Part shown: in pieces, positions 8,299 to 16,302 of the stretch
Layout of the letters: each line of letters begins with the position of its first letter
Position numbering within the stretch: the stretch's first letter is position 1
DNA from: Fibrisoma limi BUZ 3
GTDB taxonomy: Bacteria; Bacteroidota; Bacteroidia; Cytophagales; Spirosomataceae
Length of the DNA: 64,000 nt
Direction: 5' to 3'
Assembly: GCF_000296815.2 (NCBI RefSeq)
Contig: NZ_CAIT01000008.1
Span: forward strand, 1-64,000
The notes under the pieces: generated by a model
The model's input: only the letters and a program-made list of their open reading frames with translations
The model's database searches: none
Told to the model about the DNA's origin: nothing
Translations under genes and position numbers: made by a program

Positions 8299-10155
8299 AT
8301 GCGCTTCTTCCTGCTTCTGGCGGTATGCCTGGCCTTACCCGTCGGCAGCCAGGCTACACCACGCCCACGCAAGCCTATTAACACACTGGCCGAACTGCGC
8401 GACTCAATCCAGAAGGTTATGAAGCGGGAACACATTCCCGGCCTTATGCTGGTGCTGGCTACTAAAGACTCTGTGCTGATTGCCGAAGGACTCGGCCTGG
8501 CGGACATTGATCGTAAAACACCCGTTACGGATCAGCATCTGTTTCGAATGGGGTCGATCACCAAGATGTTCACCACCATGGGCATTCTGAAGCTGGTCAG
8601 TCAGGGTAAATTGAAGCTTGACGATCCTGTCAGTAAAATCGCACCGGAAGTGCCGATCCAGAACGACTGGGCTAGCACAAACCCCGTTCGCGTGGTCAAT
8701 TTACTGGAGCATACCGCCGGATTTGACGACATGCCGTTCAACAAAGTGTATAACCACGAGGCCACAGATCCGCAGGGCCTGGCGGCTGTGAAGGTTTTTG
8801 AACCAGCTTTACGGTGCCGTTGGCGGCCGGGTGAGCGGTTTTCGTATAGCAATCCGGGTTATGTCGTGGCTGGTTACCTCATCGAGAAACTAAGCGGTCA
8901 GCCGTGGCATCAGTTTGTAACGGAGCAGGTCATGCGCCCGGCCGGTATGACGCAGAGCAATCTGAATTTACGTCCCGACCAGACCGGTCGTTACGTGCAA
9001 GGCTACAAATGGGCCGACGGTTCGTTCAAGAAGGTGCCGTTTTTGCCTATTTATGGTGGGTCCGACGGCTCGTTGAATGCCAGTGCCACTGATATGGCAC
9101 GATGGATACAGTTTTTTCTTAACGACTGGCAAACCCAGACGGGGCAGTGGCTACCGGATTCTGTGTTGACGGAGATGGAAACACCCCACAGCACATTAGC
9201 AGCCAACGCGGGGCTAAAGGCTGGTTACGGACTGGCTAACTACACCGGCAACCTGAATGGTAAGTACCCGTATCATGGTCACAATGGCGGTATTGATGGC
9301 TTTATCTCGGTATTTGGCTACAACCGCGAGCTGGGCGTTGGCTATGCCTTGTCAAACAATGGAAGCAACCCATTAGCCTCCATCAATAAAATGGTGGCGG
9401 ATTTTCTGACCCGCCAGGCACCTTCGCCCACGTTGACTGCGCAGCCCCTCGACAAGCAAGCCGTTGAACCCTATTTAGGGCAGTATCGCGCCGGAAGTCC
9501 ACGTAATGAAATCTTAGGTTTTCTTGAACGACAGCTTACCGGGGTATCGCTTCGCATGGACGGTGACTCACTGGTGCTCAGCCGGGCGTTCGGTAATGAA
9601 ACCCGCTTGATTCAAACCGGCCCGCTCACCTTCCGCAAAGCGAATGATAACCTGCCCAGTATCGTCCTGACGGTCGACGCGGCCGGGAATCGGGTCATAA
9701 GCGACCAGGGCAACTACTTCAGGCACAGCTCATGGCTGGAAGCGTGGGGACTGCGCCTACTGCTCCTGATCAGTTTCGTCTTCGTTGGCTTTTCGATTCT
9801 TGCCGGAATAGTCTGGTTCATTTTTACCCTCCAGCGTAGTTACGCAGCGCCCGATGCCTGGCTAAGGTTGCTACCGGGCCTTGGCGCGTTATCCCTGATA
9901 GCCGCCGTTTTCGCCCTGGGCAATCTAGTGGGCAACTTAACCGCCGGTCCGGATGAAACATTGCCGGCTACCATCATATTTGCGGGTACGCTGGTTTTCG
10001 CCGGCTGTTGCGTCGCGGCTGTTTACTTACTGGTTCGCCGGTGGAAGTTTCTGCAAAACGGCTGGCTGAAGGCCTATCTGCTTGTGACCATTCTATCAAG
10101 TTGCTACGTTGCCGGACTTCTGTTTGCTAACGGCTGGATAGGCATTCGCTTCTGA
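8299..10155 (+). CDS. Membrane-anchored class C beta-lactamase-fold serine hydrolase
   Basis: A 618-residue exported serine hydrolase. I place the start at 8299 (MRFFLLLAVCLALPVGSQA, a clear signal peptide). The beta-lactamase/PBP4*-like domain (about residues 25-360) has SITK with Ser86/Lys89, YSN at 183-185 and GHNGGIDGF as the third motif. A middle region (about 380-490) resembles the beta-rich domain often appended to these enzymes, and the last ~120 residues contain four hydrophobic segments, so the protein is anchored in the membrane with the enzyme outside. Family members are peptidases/esterases rather than true beta-lactamases; substrate unknown. It is convergent with the SDR gene. 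Confidence 0.88.
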   Translation: MRFFLLLAVCLALPVGSQATPRPRKPINTLAELRDSIQKVMKREHIPGLMLVLATKDSVLIAEGLGLADIDRKTPVTDQHLFRMGSITKMFTTMGILKLVSQGKLKLDDPVSKIAPEVPIQNDWASTNPVRVVNLLEHTAGFDDMPFNKVYNHEATDPQGLAAVKVFEPALRCRWRPGERFSYSNPGYVVAGYLIEKLSGQPWHQFVTEQVMRPAGMTQSNLNLRPDQTGRYVQGYKWADGSFKKVPFLPIYGGSDGSLNASATDMARWIQFFLNDWQTQTGQWLPDSVLTEMETPHSTLAANAGLKAGYGLANYTGNLNGKYPYHGHNGGIDGFISVFGYNRELGVGYALSNNGSNPLASINKMVADFLTRQAPSPTLTAQPLDKQAVEPYLGQYRAGSPRNEILGFLERQLTGVSLRMDGDSLVLSRAFGNETRLIQTGPLTFRKANDNLPSIVLTVDAAGNRVISDQGNYFRHSSWLEAWGLRLLLLISFVFVGFSILAGIVWFIFTLQRSYAAPDAWLRLLPGLGALSLIAAVFALGNLVGNLTAGPDETLPATIIFAGTLVFAGCCVAAVYLLVRRWKFLQNGWLKAYLLVTILSSCYVAGLLFANGWIGIRF

Positions 10156-10164
10156 GGCTTCCAG

Positions 10165-10998
10165 TTAAGAGACTGGCGGGGGGCTAATGCTCGTCCAGCC
10201 GCCGTCGACAACCAGGCTTTGCCCCGTGATGTGCCGCGAAGCTGGCGCCACCAGAAACAAAGCGGCATTGGCAATATCCTCGACCGTAGCCGGGCGGCCC
10301 ATGGGCGTAATACGCGACCAGATCGGAATGTACGTCGGATCGTCCAGCGTCCGTTCTGTGAGCGTTGCCCCCGGTGCAATGGCATTGACCGTAATCTGAA
10401 GGGGCGAAAAATCAATCACCAGTTGTTTGGCCAGCATTTCCAGACCGGCTTTCGTCATGCTGTAGGCAGGCAGGCCGGGGTGCGCCTGATGCCCTACCAC
10501 CGACGACATGAACAGGACACTGCCACCCTGCTCCGGCGTCACGTCCGACTGCTTTCGTATCTGGCTGGCAGCCGCCTGAGCCAGAAAAAAGCTTCCGCGC
10601 AGGTTCAGGTCCACGATCTTCTGAAAGGCTTCCGGCGTTGTGGTGAAAATATCGCCGAATACGGTAATGCCTGCATTAGCAATGGCAATGGTTAGCTTCC
10701 CGAATCGCTCCACGGCCGCGTTAACCATCTGCTGAATAAACGTTACGTCGGAAGCATCGCCGGGATACGCTTCGCAACGAGCCGTACCCTGGCTTTCCTG
10801 ATTGATGGTTTCGGTGGCTTTTCGGGCCAGTGCTTCGTCGTAATCGTTCAGCAGGACGTGTGCCCCCTGCTGAACCAAAGCGCGGGCGATGGCAAATCCG
10901 ATGCCCTGGCCCGCGCCCGTAATAACGGCAACCTGGTGTTGAAAACTTCCATCAGCGGGCGAATTAATTCGCCCGCTAGCAGAACGGTTAGTTGGCAT
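10165..10998 (-). CDS. SDR family NAD(P)-dependent oxidoreductase
   Basis: A 277-residue short-chain dehydrogenase with the cofactor motif TGAGQGIG (27-34), the NAG motif (IANAGIT), a catalytic Ser (FMSSVVG) and YSMTK. The C-terminal ITGQSLVVDGGW is typical of the FabG-like/sugar dehydrogenase group. It follows the IlvD/Edd dehydratase on the same strand, suggesting a sugar or sugar-acid oxidation step. The start is odd: the only usable ATG (10998) lies in a transposase remnant and the first ~17 residues, including GRINSPADG, are encoded by the palindrome of a REP-like element. The family-like sequence begins only at FQHQVAVITG, so the native start appears to have been replaced. Confidence 0.88.
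   Translation of the reverse strand: MPTNRSASGRINSPADGSFQHQVAVITGAGQGIGFAIARALVQQGAHVLLNDYDEALARKATETINQESQGTARCEAYPGDASDVTFIQQMVNAAVERFGKLTIAIANAGITVFGDIFTTTPEAFQKIVDLNLRGSFFLAQAAASQIRKQSDVTPEQGGSVLFMSSVVGHQAHPGLPAYSMTKAGLEMLAKQLVIDFSPLQITVNAIAPGATLTERTLDDPTYIPIWSRITPMGRPATVEDIANAALFLVAPASRHITGQSLVVDGGWTSISPPPVS
10954..10977. repeat. REP-like perfect palindrome, left copy
   Basis: A 24-base perfect palindrome with core GGGCGAATTAATTCGCCC. An 18-base identical core recurs at 11211-11228. It marks the left end of the shrunken transposase element and lies inside the SDR reading frame. Confidence 0.9.
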
Positions 10999-11173
10999 AT
11001 AAAGCAATTTTTTTCATCTCATCATCGAGCGCATGAACGGCGTGGTGCTGCTCCTGATTGAAAATATAACTGATGTGCTCAAACAGAGGATAACGAACGT
11101 CTTTATGCAGGACCGGCTCCCGGTACTTGGTTGTCCATACCAGGTGGACATAAAAGGCAATGTAATTGTTCAT
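10988..11173 (-). pseudogene. Shrunken REP-associated tyrosine transposase (RAYT)
   Basis: A 61-residue frame starting at ATG 11173. Its first ~34 residues (MNNYIAFYVHLVWTTKYREP, then VLHKDVRYPLFEHI) match the N-terminus of IS200/RAYT-type Y1 transposases, while the rest (YIFNQEQHHAVHALDDEMKK) resembles the extreme C-terminus, where YI.NQE.HH is typical. The middle, with the HUH metal site and catalytic tyrosine, is missing, so the two ends were fused in frame by an internal deletion. It cannot be an active transposase. Its stop codon overlaps the start of the SDR gene by 11 bases. Confidence 0.75.
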
Positions 11174-11207
11174 GGTTACGGTGGATGTGTAAATCGTTCG
11201 TTCTTCC

Positions 11208-11231
11208 AGTGGGCGAATTAATTCGCCCACT
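11208..11231. repeat. REP-like perfect palindrome, right copy
   Basis: A 24-base perfect palindrome, identical to the left copy over the 18-base core GGGCGAATTAATTCGCCC and differing in the outer three bases (AGT/ACT here, AGC/GCT there). Nine bases separate it from the stop codon of the dehydratase gene. Confidence 0.9.
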
Positions 11232-11239
11232 AATGGAAA

Positions 11240-12946
11240 TCAGTGCGAATCGCGTTTCACCACCGAGCCCGATCCACCCCGCAGGAAATCGAAGTCAGCG
11301 CCTTCATGCGCCTGCGTGACGTGCCGGATGTACAGACCAACGTAGCCACGATCGTAGCCCAGTTCAGGCACCTTGAATTGAACCAGCCGACCAGCCAGTT
11401 CTTCGTCCGATACGTGCAGATGCAGCAGCCGCTGTTCAACATCGAGCGTAATGAGGTCACCATCCTGAACGAGCGCCAGGTTGCCGCCCACGGCCGCTTC
11501 GGGTGATACGTGCAACACGACTGTACCAAAGCCGGTACCGCTCATGCGTCCATCAGAGATACGTACCATGTCGTGAACACCCTGGGCCAGCACCTTGGCC
11601 GGAAGTTGCATATTGCCCACTTCGGGCATTCCCGGATAGCCTTTGGGACCTACGTTTTTCAGCACCAGCACGCAACTGGGGTCAACGTCCAGATTTGGGT
11701 CGTCGATACGTGCTTTGTAGTCGTCGATGTTTTCAAAAACCACGGCCCGGCCAGTATGTTTCATCAATTCCGGTGTAGCGGCCGACGGCTTCAGCACCGC
11801 CCCGTTGGGACACAGATTCCCTTTTAGTACGGCAATCCCTGATTCGGGTTTGAACGGCTTATCAACCGATGCAATAACGGCCGGATCGAAGCATTGAGCC
11901 CCGGTGCAGTTATCGCCGAGCGAGCGGCCGTTAACCGTCATTACGTTGTTATGCAGAAAGCCCCGCAGTTCGCGGATGATGGCCGGTAAGCCCCCGGCAT
12001 AAAATAGATCCTCAACAAAATGCTCTCCCGACGGCTGGAGGTTCGCCAGCAGCGGAATCTTCGCCGACAGCCGGTCGAAGTCATCCAACGATAAGTCTAC
12101 CCCGACCCGGCCGGCAATAGCCATCAGGTGGATGATGAAATTCGTTGAACCACCCAGCGCGGCATTGACCATAATGGCATTTTCAAAAGCCTGTCGCGTC
12201 AGGATATCCGACGGCTTCAGGTCCTCTTTCACCAGTTCGACGGCCCGCATACCAGCCATATGCGCCAGCACCTTCCGGCGTGAGTCGGCGGCCGGAATAG
12301 TAGCGTTGTCGGGCAGGGCCAGTCCCAGCGATTCGGCCATAGCAGCCATTGTGGAAGCGGTTCCCATCACGGCGCAATGCCCCTGGCTACGGGCCATACT
12401 GGCTTCGGCGGCTACGAATTCGGCCTGGGTCATCTTGCCGGTTTTGTAATCTTCGGCAAACCGCCAGAGATCGCTCGTTCCGATCTTGCGGCCCTGAAAC
12501 CGGCCGGCCAGCATCGGACCACCGGATACCACCAGCGTGGGCAAGTTCACACTGCACGCGCCCATCACCAGCGAGGGTGTAGTCTTGTCACAGCCACAAA
12601 GCAGTACAACCGCATCCAGCGAGTTACCCCGGATCGATTCTTCGACGTCCATACTGGCCAGGTTTCGGAACAGCATGGCAGTGGGTTTGATCTGACACTC
12701 GCCCAGCGACATCACCGGAAATTCCAGCGGAAAGCCCCCGGCCTCCCAGACGCCCCGCTTAACGGCCTCGGCCAGATCGCGGAAGTGGGCATTGCAGGGC
12801 GTTAGTTCTGACCATGTATTGCAGATGCCGATGACCGGCTTGCCTTCAAATTCGTGATGCGGAAATCCCTGGTTTTTCATCCAGGCGCGATAGATAAAGC
12901 CGTCTTTACCGGTGCGGCCAAACCATTCTTGTGAGCGGAGGGGCAT
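11240..12946 (-). CDS. IlvD/Edd family sugar-acid dehydratase
   Basis: A 568-residue iron-sulfur dehydratase. ICNTWSELTPCN (41-52) and CGCDKTTP (117-124) contain cysteines expected to bind the Fe-S cluster. CDKTTP and NTWSELTPCN are the forms I associate with pentonate/sugar-acid dehydratases (for example L-arabinonate or D-xylonate dehydratase) rather than with IlvD proper (CDKNMP) or Edd. The likely reaction is dehydration of an aldonic acid to a 2-keto-3-deoxy acid. It is the upstream gene of a pair with the SDR oxidoreductase, which could supply or consume sugar acids. The two are now separated by the RAYT-type element. Confidence 0.87.
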   Translation of the reverse strand: MPLRSQEWFGRTGKDGFIYRAWMKNQGFPHHEFEGKPVIGICNTWSELTPCNAHFRDLAEAVKRGVWEAGGFPLEFPVMSLGECQIKPTAMLFRNLASMDVEESIRGNSLDAVVLLCGCDKTTPSLVMGACSVNLPTLVVSGGPMLAGRFQGRKIGTSDLWRFAEDYKTGKMTQAEFVAAEASMARSQGHCAVMGTASTMAAMAESLGLALPDNATIPAADSRRKVLAHMAGMRAVELVKEDLKPSDILTRQAFENAIMVNAALGGSTNFIIHLMAIAGRVGVDLSLDDFDRLSAKIPLLANLQPSGEHFVEDLFYAGGLPAIIRELRGFLHNNVMTVNGRSLGDNCTGAQCFDPAVIASVDKPFKPESGIAVLKGNLCPNGAVLKPSAATPELMKHTGRAVVFENIDDYKARIDDPNLDVDPSCVLVLKNVGPKGYPGMPEVGNMQLPAKVLAQGVHDMVRISDGRMSGTGFGTVVLHVSPEAAVGGNLALVQDGDLITLDVEQRLLHLHVSDEELAGRLVQFKVPELGYDRGYVGLYIRHVTQAHEGADFDFLRGGSGSVVKRDSH

Positions 12947-13095
12947 TGTTCAGCGAAAAAGTATATGATAAAAAGCAGCAGCTCCGTGAGTTTTACTACA
13001 TAACTACCGTTCAAAAAATATGGAAAGTTAGCTGATGACCGTACGAAAAATTTATTTATTTTTCATACGAAAACACTCCTAAGCCCAACCACGCC

Positions 13096-13266
13096 ATGAA
13101 AACACTTCGTTGCCGCGATGCCGGCTTTGACTGCGACGCCGAGATCCACGCAGCCAGCGAGGAAGAAGTTCTTCAGCAGGCTGCCGTTCATGCACAGACC
13201 GTACACGACACGCAGGTAACTCCCGAAATGGCCGGACAAATTCGTACGCTGATTCGGGACGAATAG
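13096..13266 (+). CDS. DUF1059 domain small protein
   Basis: A 56-residue protein beginning MKTLRCRDAGFDCDAEIHAA and ending in QIRTLIRDE. The CRDxGxxCxxxI(x)AxSEEEVL pattern and the His pair (AVHAQTVHD) are characteristic of DUF1059, a small domain of unknown function with conserved cysteines. It lies in the 600-base space between the dehydratase and lytic transglycosylase genes and is followed by a strong bidirectional terminator at 13425. Cytoplasmic; function unknown. Confidence 0.85.
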   Translation: MKTLRCRDAGFDCDAEIHAASEEEVLQQAAVHAQTVHDTQVTPEMAGQIRTLIRDE

Positions 13267-13424
13267 CCTCGCAGGTATCTGTAGTTGCTTTATGCTGCTC
13301 TGATAACCAGTAACGCTTTACCTAACCTTAGTCCATACATCTATCCATACCAGAAACGGAAGCGTATTCATTTGTTAACGCTACTTACTAAATCTACATA
13401 ATAGTCTACTAAAACAAGTACATC

Positions 13425-13470
13425 AAAAAACGCAGTGTAAACAGGCGCTTCCGATTACACTGCGTTTTTG
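13425..13470. terminator. Bidirectional intrinsic terminator
   Basis: AAAAACGCAGTGTAA pairs with TTACACTGCGTTTTT (13455-13469) around a 14-base loop, with an A-run before and a T-run after. It would end transcription of the DUF1059 gene. The rest of 13267-13564 shows no gene. Confidence 0.85.
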
Positions 13471-13564
13471 TTTCTATAGAAGAAAAGCCTGCACTATATT
13501 GATAATCAGGCACGATTCACACGTACTTCATCGTTAAGACACCAGTATCAAGTGTGAAGCTGTT

Positions 13565-14374
13565 TTGATTAAACGAGTTGGATTCTCCTTGCTGATGGCC
13601 GTAGTACGCCCAGCCGCTATGGCCGCAACCAAGTTTGTTGCGACGCCGATCATTCCCAAAGACAATACCAAAGCCGTTTTTGCCGACTATTCCGCGTCAT
13701 CGGTGCTGCGGCATTCGGTCACTGATGCCGACCTCCCACTGCTGGATGTCAACTTCTGTGGCGAGACGATGCCCTTCGATCAGGCCGACGTGGTTACCCG
13801 CTGGAAGCACGTCTTCACGAACTTCCGGCCACACAGCAGCCAGCTAGGCGGGCTTCGGCAAAAATCAGAATCTTTTTTCCCCACGATTGATCCAATCCTG
13901 GAAAAGTATGACATACCGTCGGATTTCCGATACGTTCCCCTCGCCGAAAGCGGCCTGAATGCGAAAGCCGTATCACGGAAGGGCGCGGGTGGCTACTGGC
14001 AGTTAATGCCCGCCACGGCCCGCGAACTTGGCCTAAAGGTCAGCAGCCGGGTTGATGAGCGGTTCAATACCCGCAAAGCCACCGAAGCGGCCTGTAAATA
14101 CCTGCGCCGGCTCTACGATCAGTTTGGGTCATGGTCGCTGGTAGCCGCAGCCTACAACGCGGGACCGGGTTTTATCAAAGCCCAGCTACGACGCCAGGCC
14201 GACTGTAGCTATTACCAGATGCGGTTACCACGCGAGACCCGTTTTTACCTCTACCGCGTCCTGCTGTATAAGGAATTACTATCGCGCCCTGATGATTATT
14301 CATCTTTTTTGTCGCCCGAGGGATTGACGACGTATCACTTCCGGCCCGACGCCTTTTATCGGCAGGCTGCGTGA
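13565..14374 (+). CDS. Lytic transglycosylase (SLT domain)
   Basis: A 269-residue exported murein lytic transglycosylase. The frame opens with TTG at 13565, giving IKRVGFSLLMAVVRPAAMAA as a signal peptide; an ATG at 13595 is the alternative start but loses the charged N-terminus. The SLT domain (about 105-230) contains PLAESGLN with the catalytic Glu, GGYWQLMPATARELGL and AAAYNAGPG, all typical of the MltD/Slt70 fold. It should cleave peptidoglycan glycan strands, forming anhydromuropeptides. No LysM repeats are present, unlike long MltD. A clean terminator at 14407-14439 follows. Confidence 0.9.
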   Translation: MIKRVGFSLLMAVVRPAAMAATKFVATPIIPKDNTKAVFADYSASSVLRHSVTDADLPLLDVNFCGETMPFDQADVVTRWKHVFTNFRPHSSQLGGLRQKSESFFPTIDPILEKYDIPSDFRYVPLAESGLNAKAVSRKGAGGYWQLMPATARELGLKVSSRVDERFNTRKATEAACKYLRRLYDQFGSWSLVAAAYNAGPGFIKAQLRRQADCSYYQMRLPRETRFYLYRVLLYKELLSRPDDYSSFLSPEGLTTYHFRPDAFYRQAA

Positions 14375-14406
14375 GCTTACTCATTCTGTACGATAAAACT
14401 CAACAC

Positions 14407-14439
14407 GCAAAAGAGGGCTTGATGAAGGCCCTCTTTTGC
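14407..14439 (+). terminator. Intrinsic terminator after lytic transglycosylase
   Basis: GCAAAAGAGGGC (14407-14418) pairs with GCCCTCTTTTGC (14428-14439), a 12-bp perfect stem with a 9-base loop. 14440-14650 beyond it shows no gene. Confidence 0.85.
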
Positions 14440-14652
14440 ATTGGAATTGGCTACAGCGTCTGCCCTATCTTACGGTTGCTTTACCCTGTCGCCAGGGGTG
14501 CCAACGTGAACCGGTGTCGTTTTTCGGACCTGGTACCCGACACGTACTACCTAAATTTTACGGCGATTCTTCGCCTTCTTTCAGTTCACTTTATAACAAA
14601 TTCAAACCCGACCCGCGCTATTCGCGTTATGCAGGTTACGCTGGCCAATAAA

Positions 14653-14680
14653 TTGACTAATGACCAGGTTACTACCTTTG
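14653..14680 (+). promoter_or_regulatory. Bacteroidetes-type promoter for the Mla operon
   Basis: TACCTTTG at 14673-14680 matches the -7 consensus TAnnTTTG, with TTG at 14653-14655 as a plausible -33 element. The ATG of the permease gene begins only three bases after the motif, so the transcript is expected to be leaderless or nearly so. Confidence 0.6.
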
Positions 14681-14683
14681 TGA

Positions 14684-15499
14684 ATGGAGTCCACTACAAC
14701 GAAACCAGATGAAGCAGCGACCGAGAAACCGGTTGTTACGCGACGGCTCGACCGTGTTTTTCTGGAACTCTACAACGTGGCGGCTTTTGTGAGTCGCTTT
14801 TTTAAGGAAGTTCTCATGCCTCCCTACGAAGGCAAAGAGATTATTCGCCAATTTTTTGAGGTCGGCTATAAATCTCTGGGACTCATTTCGCTGACGGGTT
14901 TCATCACCGGCATCGTCTTCACCAACCAGTCGCGGCCATCGCTGGCCGAATTCGGCGCTACGTCGTGGCTGCCGTCGCTGATTGCTATTGCGATTGTTCG
15001 GGCGCTGGCCCCGCTCGTGACGGCCCTGATTGCGTCGGGCAAGGTTGGCTCCAACATTGGTGCCGAGCTCGGTTCGATGAAGGTGACCGAACAGATCGAC
15101 GCCATGGAAGTGTCGGCGACAAACCCGTACAAGTTCCTTGTCGTAAGTCGCGTACTGGCTACTACGTTCGCGATTCCGACGCTGACGATGTACACCATCT
15201 TCGTGGCAATGGTGGGGGCTTTCATCAACGTCAACGCGAATGAAGCGACCAGCTTTCCGGCCTTTATTGAGCAGTTTTTTGGGGCTATCACCTACCTCGA
15301 CGTGTTCTCATCGGTAATCAAATCGTTCGTATTTGGGTTTACGATCGGAATGGTCGGCTGCTACAAGGGCTACCATTCATCGAAGGGTACGGAGGGTGTC
15401 GGGAAAGCGGCCAACTCCTCCGTCGTTACGTCCATGTTTCTGGTTTTTATTGAAGAACTGCTGGCCCTGCAGATCGTAGCGGCTCTGCGGGCAGTATAA
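14684..15499 (+). CDS. mlaE: MlaE-type ABC transporter permease
   Basis: A 271-residue inner-membrane permease of the MlaE/YrbE family, part of a lipid (phospholipid) transport ABC system. The family-typical sequence GKVGSNIGAELGSMKVTEQIDAMEVSATNPYKFLVVSR is visible piecewise around residues 120-155, with five or so hydrophobic segments and the C-terminal segment GCYKGYHSSKGTEGVGKAAN. It is the first gene of a three-gene unit: the ATPase starts 4 bases after its stop and the MlaD protein follows. Function: retrograde or anterograde phospholipid movement between the membranes to maintain outer-membrane asymmetry. Direction is not determinable here. Confidence 0.93.
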   Translation: MESTTTKPDEAATEKPVVTRRLDRVFLELYNVAAFVSRFFKEVLMPPYEGKEIIRQFFEVGYKSLGLISLTGFITGIVFTNQSRPSLAEFGATSWLPSLIAIAIVRALAPLVTALIASGKVGSNIGAELGSMKVTEQIDAMEVSATNPYKFLVVSRVLATTFAIPTLTMYTIFVAMVGAFINVNANEATSFPAFIEQFFGAITYLDVFSSVIKSFVFGFTIGMVGCYKGYHSSKGTEGVGKAANSSVVTSMFLVFIEELLALQIVAALRAV

Positions 15500-15503
15500 G
15501 CGT

Positions 15504-16277
15504 ATGAAAAAACCCGAGGGACATATTGATCATAACAACGTCGTCATTTCAATCCGGGGGCTCCGCAAGTCGTTCGGCGATCTGCACGTACTCCGGGGCG
15601 TCGATCTCGATGTATATCAAGGCGAAAACCTGGTGGTACTCGGGCGATCGGGAACGGGCAAGTCTGTGCTGATCAAGCTCATCGTTGGCCTGCTCCGACC
15701 CGATGCCGGTACCATCAACGTACTCGGACAGGACGTAGATACCCTCACGGTCAAGGAGTTGGATCAACTACGACTGAAAGTTGGGTTTTCGTTTCAGAGC
15801 AGTGCTCTGTACGACAGCATGACCATCCGCGAGAACCTGGAATTTCCGCTGGTTCGGAATGTACGGAACCTGAGTCGGCAGGAGATTAACCGGGCCGTTG
15901 AAGAATCCCTGGAAGACGTCGGTCTCAGCCAGACCATCAACCAGATGCCTTCCGAACTATCAGGGGGACAGCGCAAGCGGATCGGTATTGCCCGGACGCT
16001 CATCCTGAAGCCGGATATTATGCTGTACGACGAACCGACGGCCGGGCTGGACCCCATTACGTCCAACGACATCAACAACCTGATCAACGAGGTGCAGGAA
16101 CGACACCGGGCTACGTCCATCATCATTACTCACGACCTGACCTGCGCAAAGGAAACCGGCGACCGCCTGGCGATGCTGCTGGACGGTCGGTTTGAACGCC
16201 AGGGTACGTTCGACGAGGTATTTGCTACCAACGACGAGCGGGTCCAACAATTTTACCACTATAATTTTATCGAATAA
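15504..16277 (+). CDS. mlaF: MlaF-type ABC transporter ATPase
   Basis: A 257-residue ABC ATPase paired with the MlaE permease. Walker A is GRSGTGKS, the signature is LSGGQRKRIGIARTL, Walker B is DIMLYDEPTAGLDP and the switch His is in IITHDL. The variant Q-loop FSFQSSALYDSMTIRENLEF is characteristic of the lipid-transport (MlaF/Mkl) branch. It powers lipid transfer by the MlaE-MlaF-MlaD complex at the inner membrane. Complete, four bases from mlaE and 25 from mlaD. Confidence 0.94.
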   Translation: MKKPEGHIDHNNVVISIRGLRKSFGDLHVLRGVDLDVYQGENLVVLGRSGTGKSVLIKLIVGLLRPDAGTINVLGQDVDTLTVKELDQLRLKVGFSFQSSALYDSMTIRENLEFPLVRNVRNLSRQEINRAVEESLEDVGLSQTINQMPSELSGGQRKRIGIARTLILKPDIMLYDEPTAGLDPITSNDINNLINEVQERHRATSIIITHDLTCAKETGDRLAMLLDGRFERQGTFDEVFATNDERVQQFYHYNFIE

Positions 16278-16302
16278 CGACAGTTATTAATCATTTACCA
16301 CC

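Larger units (their letters stand above)
10954..11231 (-). mobile_element. Internally deleted REP-associated (IS200-like) element
   Basis: A 278-base unit bounded by two 24-base palindromes sharing the core GGGCGAATTAATTCGCCC and containing a shortened Y1-type transposase reading frame. The organisation (palindrome - RAYT - palindrome) matches REP-associated tyrosine transposases. Since the catalytic core is absent, it is probably a non-autonomous, MITE-like derivative that may have been mobilised by a full-length copy elsewhere in the genome. It sits between the dehydratase and SDR genes of one operon. Confidence 0.7.

Noticed and set aside
14371-14712. 113-residue frame between the transglycosylase and mlaE
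   Set aside because: It runs through the terminator and the Mla promoter and overlaps mlaE in another frame; no motif.
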